A DNA stretch of 64,000 nucleotides from Corynebacterium rouxii. Its GTDB lineage: Bacteria > Actinomycetota > Actinomycetes > Mycobacteriales > Mycobacteriaceae. Location: positions 124,001-188,000 of the forward strand of contig NZ_LR738855.1 in the NCBI RefSeq assembly GCF_902702935.1. The letters run 5' to 3'. The translations under genes and the position numbers were made by a program. Positions within the stretch are counted from its first letter, which is position 1, and each line of letters begins with the position of its first letter. The notes under the pieces are model-generated. The model saw only the letters and a program-made list of their open reading frames with translations. It made no database searches and had not been told where the DNA came from. Below are positions 18,284 through 26,903 of the stretch, piece after piece.

Positions 18284-20278
18284 CTACCAGATAGTGACTC
18301 GCTTTTCTGGGGCGATCCACATGGGGGAGTCCTCCGCCACGTCGAAGGCTTGGTAGAACTCGGCGATGTTTCCGGCGATCACATTGCAACGGAACTCGGC
18401 AGGGGAGTGCGGATCAATGGCGAGGTACTGTGCTGCTAGCTCTGGACGAATCGCCGTGCGCCACACGCGTGCCCATGCGAGGAACAAACGCTGTAGGCCA
18501 GTGAACTGGGTCTTTTCCAGTTCTGGGTCGGCATCTTCTGCATGGAAAGCGGCCAGCGGGGTGGAATCGAAGTCGAGGCCGTGGTCGGCGAGGTAGCGTC
18601 GATAAGCGATGACTGCGATGCTCAATCCGCCGAGGTCACCAATGTTTTCGCCCAAAGTAAACCGGCCATTAACACCCGCGCCGCTGGGGTTGTTGTCCGC
18701 CAGCACACTCGGAACCAAGCCCTCGAACTGCTCAACCAGACGATCCGTTAGCGCGCTGAAAGCAGCACGGTCCTCATCGGTCCACCACGACTGCAGGTTG
18801 CCGTGGCCGTCGTATTGCGAACCTTGGTCGTCAAAGCCGTGGCCGATCTCATGGCCAATCACCGCGCCGATAGCACCAAAGTTTTCAGCCGCATCGGCAT
18901 CAGGCGAATAGAACGGTGCTCGCAGGATAGCCGCAGGGAAGGTGATGTCATTGACCACGGGATTATAAAACGCATTGACGGTTTGCGGGGTGGTAACCCA
19001 CTCGTTGCGATCCGCCAACCGCCCAATTTTGTTCAACTCATAGTCGTGAGCAAAGGCAGAACCAGCGCGAACATTATCAAGGAGGTCTGTGCCCTTGGCG
19101 CTAAACTCCAAGCCGGCGTAGCTGCGCCAAGAATCTGGATAGCCGATCTTGGCATTGAACTTGTCCAGCTTGTCCAACGCGCGCTCGCGGGTTTCAGGCG
19201 TCATCCACGACAACCCGCTGATGCGCTCACGGTAGGCCTCGATAAGGTAGCTGACCAGCGAAAGCATGTCTTTCTTAGAGGACTCGGGGAAGTGACGCTC
19301 AACAAATAGTGCACCGATTTCTTCACCCACAAAGGACTCCGCCAACCCCAGTGCACGCTTCCAACGATCACGCTGCTGCGTAGCACCCGAAAGCGTAGTG
19401 CCAAAGAACTCGAAGTCGGCGCGAGAAATCTCAGGGGTGAGAACACCGGCACGAGAATGCAGGATGCGCCACGTGGTCAGCAGTTTCCAGTCATCAAGAC
19501 GCTGAGGCGTTAGCAAGGACTCTAGAGCCTCAAAGTAGGAAGGCATCATGGAAATAACACGATGCTCTGGCAGGCCAGCGGCACGCAACAGGGCTGCTAC
19601 CTGCGGCGGAAGCTCAGCCATCTCAGTGGGATTGAAGGTCTTTACAGCATCACGACGCTGCACCACATCCCAATGGGCGGCGGCGATATCCGTCTCTAGT
19701 GCGAGGATCCGCGCGGCAGCGTCGATAGGCGTGGTGCCCAGTTGCTCCGGTGCAAGGAAACCCAACATCTTTTCCACGTGCTTTTGATAAGCCTCACGCG
19801 TCTGCGCATGGGCCTCTTCGCGGTAGTAGGCCTCATCCGGCAACGTGATACCGGACTGCATGATATAAGCCACGGACTCGTCACCAGCGGAATCCTTTTC
19901 TACCCAGAACCCCACAGGTCCGCCCACGCCCACGCGGTCCAACGCGCCCAAGGCCTGAACGAACTCCGGCACGGTAGCAACATCGATCAGTGCGAGATCC
20001 TTCTCAAGAGCTGCCACGCCCGCCGACTCGATGCCCTCGGTATCCATGAACGAGGCATACAACTTTCCGGCCAGCGAATCAGCAGAATCCGCCACGATCG
20101 TGTGCACATCTTCTTCCGCGCGATCCCGCAGGCCATGGAAAGTACCATCCACGCCGCGGTCGTCTGGAATCACATGAGAGTCCAACCACGGGCCATTAAC
20201 AAAACGGTAGAGGTCTGACAGGGCAAAACGGTGCTGATTATCATTCATGCGCACCACTCTAGTGAGGTTATCCGACAT
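18284..20278 (-). CDS. M13-family zinc endopeptidase (neprilysin/PepO/Zmp1 type)
   Basis: About 664 residues; ATG 20278 (MSDNLTRV) chosen between candidates at 20293 and 20248, none with a clear ribosome site. The N-terminus has LYRFVNGPWLDSHVIP, the start of the M13 domain. The zinc motif HEIGH (about residue 476) with GFDDQGSQYDGHG and the third-ligand motif ENIGDLGG (about 544) are intact, followed by FLAWARVWR and the C-terminal EFRCNVI. There is no signal peptide, as in mycobacterial Zmp1. Degrades peptides below about 50 residues in characterised relatives. Confidence 0.9.
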   Translation of the reverse strand: MSDNLTRVVRMNDNQHRFALSDLYRFVNGPWLDSHVIPDDRGVDGTFHGLRDRAEEDVHTIVADSADSLAGKLYASFMDTEGIESAGVAALEKDLALIDVATVPEFVQALGALDRVGVGGPVGFWVEKDSAGDESVAYIMQSGITLPDEAYYREEAHAQTREAYQKHVEKMLGFLAPEQLGTTPIDAAARILALETDIAAAHWDVVQRRDAVKTFNPTEMAELPPQVAALLRAAGLPEHRVISMMPSYFEALESLLTPQRLDDWKLLTTWRILHSRAGVLTPEISRADFEFFGTTLSGATQQRDRWKRALGLAESFVGEEIGALFVERHFPESSKKDMLSLVSYLIEAYRERISGLSWMTPETRERALDKLDKFNAKIGYPDSWRSYAGLEFSAKGTDLLDNVRAGSAFAHDYELNKIGRLADRNEWVTTPQTVNAFYNPVVNDITFPAAILRAPFYSPDADAAENFGAIGAVIGHEIGHGFDDQGSQYDGHGNLQSWWTDEDRAAFSALTDRLVEQFEGLVPSVLADNNPSGAGVNGRFTLGENIGDLGGLSIAVIAYRRYLADHGLDFDSTPLAAFHAEDADPELEKTQFTGLQRLFLAWARVWRTAIRPELAAQYLAIDPHSPAEFRCNVIAGNIAEFYQAFDVAEDSPMWIAPEKRVTIW

Positions 20279-20321
20279 TGGGGGTAACCGCATGTCACGA
20301 TGACCTAGTAGGTTGTATTTT

Positions 20322-20954
20322 ATGTCGCATTATCAATTCCGGCCGGCGGTGACAGCCAAGACATGGAGCCTGCTTGGCGTAGCAGTGATCGCTGTTCTTG
20401 TGCTTCCGGCGCTTCTTAACTTGGTGACCCCAGACGTGGACGCTAAGACCGTGAATGTTTCCCTAGGCTCCGAGCAGGACAGGTGGGAAATGTCCATGTT
20501 CAAAGACGATTCTTCCCGGCTGCAATGTGAAGAATCCATGTCGGATTTGCTCACCCCCACCTGGGATTGTGGAGGTGCAACACTGACCTCCATGGTGGTG
20601 TGGGGCAGTAAAGATCAAGACACGACGTTACGACGCATGATGCGGCTCAATTCCATGATCGACCCCGGCGACGATGTCCCCATCTTGCACAAGGGTGGCG
20701 TGCGCATTATCAGCAGCCCTGAGATCCCCAATCAGATCGGCCTGAGCCTAGAGCGACCCGGCGACGACGTTGAGCACACCGGCACCCTATTCGTGCTTGT
20801 CGACGGGCCCGAATTTGATAGCTACGCCGAGCTGGTGTTTAACAACCTCCGTGCTGAAGAAGCCCGCATCGCTGGTGGCGAGCACGAACCGATGACCCTA
20901 GAAGAACTCACCAAAGGGTTCGATAAAGCCCACAAGGGGGACGCACACACATGA
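20322..20954 (+). CDS. Membrane-anchored protein of unknown function
   Basis: About 210 residues from ATG 20322 (MSHYQFRPAVTAKTW). One N-terminal membrane segment (SLLGVAVIAVLVLPALLNLV) anchors an extracytoplasmic domain with a Cys pair (LQCEESM, TWDCGG). No family recognised. The stop overlaps the start of the PrsW gene by four bases (ATGA), which ties the two together functionally. Confidence 0.7.
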   Translation: MSHYQFRPAVTAKTWSLLGVAVIAVLVLPALLNLVTPDVDAKTVNVSLGSEQDRWEMSMFKDDSSRLQCEESMSDLLTPTWDCGGATLTSMVVWGSKDQDTTLRRMMRLNSMIDPGDDVPILHKGGVRIISSPEIPNQIGLSLERPGDDVEHTGTLFVLVDGPEFDSYAELVFNNLRAEEARIAGGEHEPMTLEELTKGFDKAHKGDAHT

Positions 20955-21871
20955 GCACCCAACGAGCACAACCCGCATCCATCTCTTGGGTGCTGTGGAC
21001 CCTCATCGGTATCTCTATACCAGTCATAGCGTTTTTCACCTTCGCTAACTTCTTCGCCTCTCCGATCGCGGCATTCCTTGGTGTCCTCTTCGGCCTCGTC
21101 TATTTCGCCGTAGGCACCGCACTATTTTTCTTCTCACCCATGTGGCCCACCGCCGGCTGGAAGTGGTACTTCGCGTGCATCGGCTGGGGTGCCGGTGCCT
21201 CCTTCTGTATCGTCATGTTGTCTGCGGCCCCGTTTACGGATCTCACCGACAAGTTAGGGTGGGAAGCCGTCTCCGCCTCATTCGCCGGCGCTTACCCCGA
21301 AGAGATCGCGAAGTCTCTCGGCGTGCTGCTCATCTTGTTTACCTTCTCCAAACTGACTCGCCCTTGGCACGGTTTTGTTACCGGAGCCATGATCGGATTG
21401 GGGTTCGAGGTCTTTGAAAACATCAGCTACGGCGTGCTCGGAGCGATGAGCGACCCCAACACGGACATCACCGGCGCACTGTACTCGTGGGGCATTCGCA
21501 GCATCGCAGGACCAGGTCTCCACGTCGCCTTTACCGCCATTGCCGGCTACGGAATCGGCCTAGCGGTATTCCGCTACGGTTGGGACACCCTCCAGCGCTT
21601 CCTCGTGGGACTCTTCGCCCTCGGTGTTGCCTTCTGCCTCCACTTCACCTGGAATCTGCAGTTTGATAGCTACGTCAAGCAAATCGCCAACGTTATCATC
21701 GTGGCGCTCATTCTCTACCCACTGATGGTCTGGCTCTGGTTGCGGTGCCACCGACAAGCCAAAAACGATCTCGGGGTGGTCCGCATGAAGCGCCCCATCA
21801 CGACTATTGCCGAACTCCACCATCGCAAGCTCGCCCTTACCTCTGAAGAAAGCCAGCCTCATGCGTCTTAA
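20951..21871 (+). CDS. PrsW-family intramembrane metalloprotease
   Basis: 306 residues, about eight membrane helices. The PrsW motifs are present: EEIAK (FAGAYPEEIAKSLGVLLI), FEVFENISYG, the helix with GPGLHVAFTAIAGYGIG, and HFTWN near the C-terminus. These supply the metal ligands and catalytic Glu. PrsW proteases cut membrane-bound regulators such as anti-sigma factors; here the substrate is unknown, though the co-transcribed membrane protein before it is a candidate partner. ATGA overlap with the gene before. Confidence 0.85.
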   Translation: MSTQRAQPASISWVLWTLIGISIPVIAFFTFANFFASPIAAFLGVLFGLVYFAVGTALFFFSPMWPTAGWKWYFACIGWGAGASFCIVMLSAAPFTDLTDKLGWEAVSASFAGAYPEEIAKSLGVLLILFTFSKLTRPWHGFVTGAMIGLGFEVFENISYGVLGAMSDPNTDITGALYSWGIRSIAGPGLHVAFTAIAGYGIGLAVFRYGWDTLQRFLVGLFALGVAFCLHFTWNLQFDSYVKQIANVIIVALILYPLMVWLWLRCHRQAKNDLGVVRMKRPITTIAELHHRKLALTSEESQPHAS

Positions 21872-22769
21872 CATCACCACGATTATCGCAGCCACCGTCA
21901 CCGCGGGGACCCTTGCGCTTTCCTCCTGCGGTTCCATCGAATCGATCGAAGGCGGCAGCCACCGCAACTCCGACACCATTGTGGTGGGGTCGCAGGACTA
22001 CTACTCCAACGAAATCATCGCGGAAATCTACTCCCAAGCGCTCGAAGCCAAGGGGTACACCGTGGACCGTCAGTTCCGTATCGGGCAACGTGAGGTCTAC
22101 GTCGATGAGATCAAATCGGGGCGTATCGACGTCTTCCCCGAATACACTGGCCCACTTCTTCAACACTGGAAACCAGACACTGAAGCCCGCGAGAAAACAG
22201 AGGTGTATCAGCAACTCAAAGAAGCACTGCCTGAGCATCTTGTAGCCCTTGATCAATCAGCGGCCACCGATCAAGATTCCTATGTGGTCACCGAGGAATT
22301 CGCCAAAAAATACCACGTAAAGTCCATCGCCGACCTTGCCGAAGCCGCTAAAAAACAACCCCTCACACTCGGTGCCAACTCTGAGGCCCAAGATCGCCCC
22401 AACGGCCCCAAAGGGCTAGAAAAAACCTATGGTGTGTCCGTCGGCTTTACTCCTATTGAGGATTCTGGCGGACCGCTAACCGTCAAAGCACTGCGCGACA
22501 ACTCCATTCAGATGGCCATCATCTACAGTGCGGACCCGTCGATAAGCACGAACCACCTGACCACCCTCGAAGACCCCAAAGGCCAATTCCTAGCCTCCCA
22601 CGTGGTCACCATCGCACACGACGATGTCCCCCTCGGCGCTGCAGCCGTACTCAACAAAATCAATGCCACGCTGACAACCGAGCAGCTCCGCGAACTCAAC
22701 GCCCGCTCCGTCAACGAGCAACTACCCAGCTCCGTGATCGCCAAAGACTGGATCAAACAACACCTATAA
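21861..22769 (+). CDS. Glycine betaine/choline-type ABC binding lipoprotein
   Basis: About 302 residues from ATG 21861, overlapping the PrsW gene by 11 bases. A lipobox (LALSSCGS) places it on the outer face of the membrane. The body has the OpuAC/OsmF fold signatures: TIVVGSQDYYSNEIIAEIYS, GRIDVFPEYTGPLL, LTLGANSEAQDRPNGPKGL, SIQMAIIYSADPSI and LEDPKGQFLASHVV. No permease or ATPase gene is nearby, so the transporter partner is elsewhere. Ligand is inferred as a quaternary amine. Confidence 0.85.
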   Translation: MRLNITTIIAATVTAGTLALSSCGSIESIEGGSHRNSDTIVVGSQDYYSNEIIAEIYSQALEAKGYTVDRQFRIGQREVYVDEIKSGRIDVFPEYTGPLLQHWKPDTEAREKTEVYQQLKEALPEHLVALDQSAATDQDSYVVTEEFAKKYHVKSIADLAEAAKKQPLTLGANSEAQDRPNGPKGLEKTYGVSVGFTPIEDSGGPLTVKALRDNSIQMAIIYSADPSISTNHLTTLEDPKGQFLASHVVTIAHDDVPLGAAAVLNKINATLTTEQLRELNARSVNEQLPSSVIAKDWIKQHL

Positions 22770-22781
22770 CACCGAAAAATA

Positions 22782-22826
22782 GGGGCAGCTAGCGTGGCAC
22801 ACCATGCGTGACTAGCTGCCCTTTTT
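22782..22826. terminator. Bidirectional intrinsic terminator
   Basis: GGGCAGCTAG and CTAGCTGCCC arms, T-run on the plus strand (CTTTTT) and ATTTTT on the minus strand. It separates the convergent binding-lipoprotein gene and the small secreted-protein gene, whose stop lies inside it. Confidence 0.85.
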
Positions 22827-23226
22827 GCGTAGCCACATGAGCAGCGTTAAACGTCTCAGCGATGTACAAATCGCCACGGCCTACCAACGTCACGTCCCCC
22901 GTGGTCTGCAGAGAACCCAAACGAACATCCTCGTCTAACGACAGCCCCAGCGGCCCCGATGCAGAAATAGACGCAACTTCTGGGCTACACAAAATAAGCA
23001 TGACCGGCTCCGTTGTGGTGACACGAATCGCCTGATTACCCACCCTGTAGGTGCCAGGTTGTGAGATGATTCCATTTGCGGGTGCCCTGCTTACCTCAGA
23101 AGACGTAGAGATCAAGCTAGCCGCAGTGATGCGCTCCGCATTGCGCGACGTCATTCCCGATACCCCGGCGATCACGCTGGCGCCCACCACAGCTGCAGTA
23201 ATCCCGACCATAGTTAGCTTTCGCAT
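22789..23226 (-). CDS. Small secreted protein of unknown function
   Basis: About 145 residues. ATG 23226 (MRKLTMVGITAAVVGASVIA) lies a good distance after AAGGAGG; the frame also contains a GTG two codons earlier that is too close to that site. N-terminal signal or anchor segment, then an all-beta-looking region (PGTYRVGNQAIRVTTTEPVM, TTGDVTLVGRGDLYIAETFN) with one Cys. No family recognised. Confidence 0.65.
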   Translation of the reverse strand: MRKLTMVGITAAVVGASVIAGVSGMTSRNAERITAASLISTSSEVSRAPANGIISQPGTYRVGNQAIRVTTTEPVMLILCSPEVASISASGPLGLSLDEDVRLGSLQTTGDVTLVGRGDLYIAETFNAAHVATQKGQLVTHGVPR

Positions 23227-23381
23227 CGGCACACCTCCTTGGAGAATCTCGCTTTACCTCGAGCGCGTATCACGGAGCAAAAAACGCCCTGTGATGCAGA
23301 TGCTCATTAGCATGCGTCGGCAAGCTGTGGATTACCTGTAAAGGGCTAAGGGGTTGGCTGCCAAAAAGGGGTGGGGATAAG

Positions 23382-23481
23382 ACAAGTGAGTAGTTCGTGC
23401 CAAATTAAATCTTTTCTTATATCTCCGACCTGCGGAAACGCTGCGGAGGCGAAAAAGTTTTGGCACGAACTACTCACTTGT
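23382..23481. repeat. Palindromic-ended repeat, copy 1 (MITE-like)
   Basis: 100 bases. The ends are a perfect inverted repeat (ACAAGTGAGTAGTTCGTGCC / GGCACGAACTACTCACTTGT). The inside carries TATATCTCCGACCTGCGGAA. It matches copies at 33168 and, inverted, at 34152. It lies between two minus-strand genes and holds no open frame. Confidence 0.85.
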
Positions 23482-23495
23482 GACGCAAAGGCTGG

Positions 23496-26400
23496 CTAGT
23501 TCTTAGTCACCTTCGTATCAATGTTCATCCGGCCTGGGTACCACAGCCCAGATCGAGTGATCGTTTCGGTGTCCACTATGGCTATATCAGGAGCTTCGCC
23601 CTTGGAGTTGGTACGCAGCTTGTACACCTTGATGGATCCCCAGTCGCGAACCCAGTCGTTCTTGGAGTAGCTCGGTAACTCGTAGCTGGAGTTGATTGTC
23701 TCAGCAATGCCGGTGACGCCACCGCCAGCGAAGTCCTGGAAGTTCATACCGCTTTGCTTGCCCTTGGCATCCGCAGAAATGCGGTACTCAGGGATTTCTG
23801 CCACACCTGCATAGTGGTTGAAGGTGCGCTGGCACGGGAATTGCAGCGGTACCGCCCAGTCCAGCAGGCCTGGGGTAGAAACAGGGAATTGGTTGGCCAA
23901 GGTGTCCATGGTGGGCACGCGTGGTGGGGTAAAGGCGATCCACTCGTCGGGGTCGAGGCTGGTGTCCTTGGCGTGGATGCGGATCACGTCGGCGTCATCG
24001 GGGATGTCGCTCAGTGGGAGTCGCAGGTTGCGCCAAGTGGAGTCGATACCGCTGTCGAGCAGGTCGAGCTCGCCGAGTTTTTCTGCCTTGCCGGAGGAGC
24101 CACCAGCGTTGCTGCGGCCGTATTCCAGCACGATCTTTTGGCCGTTTTCCACAATGCCGTTGACATCTTTGTGCTTGATGGATCCTGCGGCGGAGACAAC
24201 AACCAGCGGGGTGTTGTCGGTGGTTTCTGGCAGCTTGAACCAGCTAGAGGTTGCCTCAGCGATTTCTTGTTTGCCGTCTGTCCACGATCCCAGTACGGGA
24301 ACGGTGCGGTAGTCCAAGTTGAATGGCAGTCGGGAGTGAGAACCGTTCACGCCTTGGTCGACGCGGTGGGTTTCTTTCTTCTTCGCTGCTTCTTCTTTGT
24401 TATCGGAGGTTGCGTCAGCTTTCGCTGCAGAGTCAGCGGAATCAGTGGTGTTTGTTGCACCGTCTGCACTGTCAGAGCCGTCGTCGGTGCTGTTGGCTGC
24501 GCCGAGTGCTTCCGGCCGGTTTTCTGGGGTAAATGCCCACGGTGAGATGCGGTTCGGGTCGAAGCCGCGGACGTCGTCGTTAGTAAGGGAGTCGCCTAGG
24601 GTGCCGGTGAGTGGCGTGAGGAAGGACTCGTTGGTGTTGGTTTCTACGAGGACATCGTTGGCGAGGTTGCAAGTGTCGCCTTTGAGCGCGCGGAGGTTGC
24701 CTAAACCGACGGAGTAGTTCGGGTATTGGTCGATAAATCCCTTGGTCAAAGAGACTAGGGAGAACGCGACTGCGAAGATACTCAGGATGGCGATGGGGGC
24801 AGCGGCAAGGCCCTCGAAGTGCTGCTTGCGGAATGGTCGGTTGACCATTGTGGGGTCTTCACCGCGTGCTTCGGCTTGCTCCTCGGCTACGTCTTTGCGG
24901 AAGGACACGAGCACACCGGCGGCCATGACGACCAGCGAGATCAACAACATGACCGTCGAGGCTTCGATCCCGTGGAATTGGATGGTTTTATCCCACCACG
25001 GGATGGAGTAGCTGGAGGTGTACCACCAGCCGTTAGGGCCTGCGAGGGCGAAGGCAAACATGAAGAGGATACCGCCGGTGAGCAGGATACGTGCACGTGG
25101 GGAGCGTAGTGCGATGTGCGATAGTGCCACGGCACCCACACCTGCGAGAGCTGCGGCGATTCCGGCCCACACACCGAAGTGGTGTGTCCACTTGGTGGGG
25201 GTGAACATCATGAAGAACAGGGTGCCTATCATGACGAGCATGAGGCGCATGACCGGGCCTTTGTTGGTGCCTGGTACTTTGCCTTGGCGCAAGATGGTGG
25301 CGCCGACGAGTACTGCAGCGACGAAGGTGAAAAAGACTCCGACGCGGCGGGCAAAGGAGCCGTCGACTGTTTGCATCATGAGCACTTGGTAGCGCACGAG
25401 TTCGTTGTACCAGCTTAGGGCTGGGCCTTTGTCGCCACGCACGTGGATGGATTCCAGCACGTTGCGTAGCGTTTGGTCGCCGAACACCGCGATAAACACG
25501 GCGGTGCCGGCGGCCATGAATGGTGCGACCATGGCCATCACGCTCACTGCGATGGAGCGTTTCGACGCCCCCGTGTTCAGGTATGGCAGGCGACGGTAGA
25601 CGATGCGGATGAGGTAGGACAGGCCTGCCAGCACAGCGGTGACTGCCATGAGGCCGGTGGGGCCGCAGGCGAGGGTAAACGCTGCCAGCATTGTGCCGAT
25701 TGCTGCTGGTAAGAGGCGTTGGGTGGCGATTGCTACCTCGAAGGACAACCAGGTCAGTAGCGTGCCGGCGGCAATGATGGGTTCTGGGCGCAGGCCGTTG
25801 TTGTAGGCCAGCCAGAAGGAAAGGAACACAAAGGCTGTGGTCCATTGTGCGACACGGCGCTGTGCGATTTTTTCGCCAAGGCGGGGCAGTACCTCGCGGG
25901 AGAGGACGAGCCAGATCACGATGGCGGAGATCAGTGATGGCAAGCGCATCCAGATGGAGGCGGTGGACACCTTGGCCATGAGGCCGAGCAGGTCGTAGTA
26001 GGGGGCGCCGAAGGGGGATTCTGGCACGCCGAACCAGCGGTAGTAGTTGGCCATGTAGTCGGAAGCCGAGGAGGCCCTGGCCATGGTGAGGATGAAGCCG
26101 TCGTCTGAGGTGTTAGCGCCGATGAAGTACCAGAACAGCAGGATGGCACCCACGATGGCGTCGAGTGGCCGTGGACGGAAGAAGCCCTTGTTGAGGAATC
26201 GGATGTCTTTTGCGCCGTCGCGTCGATCCAGCATGCCGAGGGAGATCAGGGAGATCAGCAGCATGAGGCCGCCGAGCCACATGGAGACATACTTGGCCAG
26301 CGTTGGGGAGGAGGTAAAACGCGAGTTGATCTCTACGTGGGCGTTGAGTCCGGCGTTGAGGAGGTCAGTTGCGGCGTTGCTTTCCAGCTCGGTGTAGATG

Positions 26401-26903
26401 CCCATAATGATGGGGCGGACGTCGCGTTCCACGGTTTCGGTGGTGGAGTCGTCGCCTTCGATGCTGGCGGTTGTTTCGTCCTCGGTCGAGGAGATCGCGA
26501 TGGTGGCGTCGGCAGGCAGTTGGGCGAGTTCGCGTTTGCTCAGGTCGAGGACTAGCTCGCCGTGGGAGGTGATTTGCAGGCCGTCGTTGTTAGCGCGCAC
26601 GAAGAGGCCGCGAGCGCCAGCGTCTTCGCTGGTGGCGGGCAGGGTGCCCAAGATAAGGTCTTGGTCTTTGCGCAGCTTATCGACGCTTCCCACTGGGATC
26701 TTGGCATCGAAAGACACCGGTGTGTAGCTCATCAGCGGAGCACTCACACTGTTGAGTGAGCCGTTTTGTGGCCACGACACACTCGACTGCACTTGGTTGA
26801 TTGGCATGAGTGGTGTGATGATGAACAGCGCGAAGCCGATCACGCCAGAAAGGATCGCTGCCCATTTTATGCCGGTGAGGTTAGTGTTCATAGGTTTACT
26901 CAT
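23496..26903 (-). CDS. emb: Arabinosyltransferase Emb
   Basis: 1135 residues. Membrane glycosyltransferase of the GT-C fold that extends the arabinan of cell-wall arabinogalactan using decaprenyl-phospho-arabinose; corynebacteria carry a single Emb in place of mycobacterial EmbABC. Visible: an N-terminal helix, an exported domain, the GT-C loop ANTSDDGFILTMAR near residue 265, a dozen or so membrane helices, and a C-terminal extracytoplasmic carbohydrate-binding region (residues ~750-1135) containing a low-complexity Ala/Asp/Ser linker. It overlaps the end of aftA by 8 bases, so both are one operon. Family target of ethambutol. Confidence 0.95.
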   Translation of the reverse strand: MSKPMNTNLTGIKWAAILSGVIGFALFIITPLMPINQVQSSVSWPQNGSLNSVSAPLMSYTPVSFDAKIPVGSVDKLRKDQDLILGTLPATSEDAGARGLFVRANNDGLQITSHGELVLDLSKRELAQLPADATIAISSTEDETTASIEGDDSTTETVERDVRPIIMGIYTELESNAATDLLNAGLNAHVEINSRFTSSPTLAKYVSMWLGGLMLLISLISLGMLDRRDGAKDIRFLNKGFFRPRPLDAIVGAILLFWYFIGANTSDDGFILTMARASSASDYMANYYRWFGVPESPFGAPYYDLLGLMAKVSTASIWMRLPSLISAIVIWLVLSREVLPRLGEKIAQRRVAQWTTAFVFLSFWLAYNNGLRPEPIIAAGTLLTWLSFEVAIATQRLLPAAIGTMLAAFTLACGPTGLMAVTAVLAGLSYLIRIVYRRLPYLNTGASKRSIAVSVMAMVAPFMAAGTAVFIAVFGDQTLRNVLESIHVRGDKGPALSWYNELVRYQVLMMQTVDGSFARRVGVFFTFVAAVLVGATILRQGKVPGTNKGPVMRLMLVMIGTLFFMMFTPTKWTHHFGVWAGIAAALAGVGAVALSHIALRSPRARILLTGGILFMFAFALAGPNGWWYTSSYSIPWWDKTIQFHGIEASTVMLLISLVVMAAGVLVSFRKDVAEEQAEARGEDPTMVNRPFRKQHFEGLAAAPIAILSIFAVAFSLVSLTKGFIDQYPNYSVGLGNLRALKGDTCNLANDVLVETNTNESFLTPLTGTLGDSLTNDDVRGFDPNRISPWAFTPENRPEALGAANSTDDGSDSADGATNTTDSADSAAKADATSDNKEEAAKKKETHRVDQGVNGSHSRLPFNLDYRTVPVLGSWTDGKQEIAEATSSWFKLPETTDNTPLVVVSAAGSIKHKDVNGIVENGQKIVLEYGRSNAGGSSGKAEKLGELDLLDSGIDSTWRNLRLPLSDIPDDADVIRIHAKDTSLDPDEWIAFTPPRVPTMDTLANQFPVSTPGLLDWAVPLQFPCQRTFNHYAGVAEIPEYRISADAKGKQSGMNFQDFAGGGVTGIAETINSSYELPSYSKNDWVRDWGSIKVYKLRTNSKGEAPDIAIVDTETITRSGLWYPGRMNIDTKVTKN

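Noticed and set aside
23754..24545. 263-codon plus-strand frame
   Set aside because: Antisense to emb, which has clear family motifs over its whole length.
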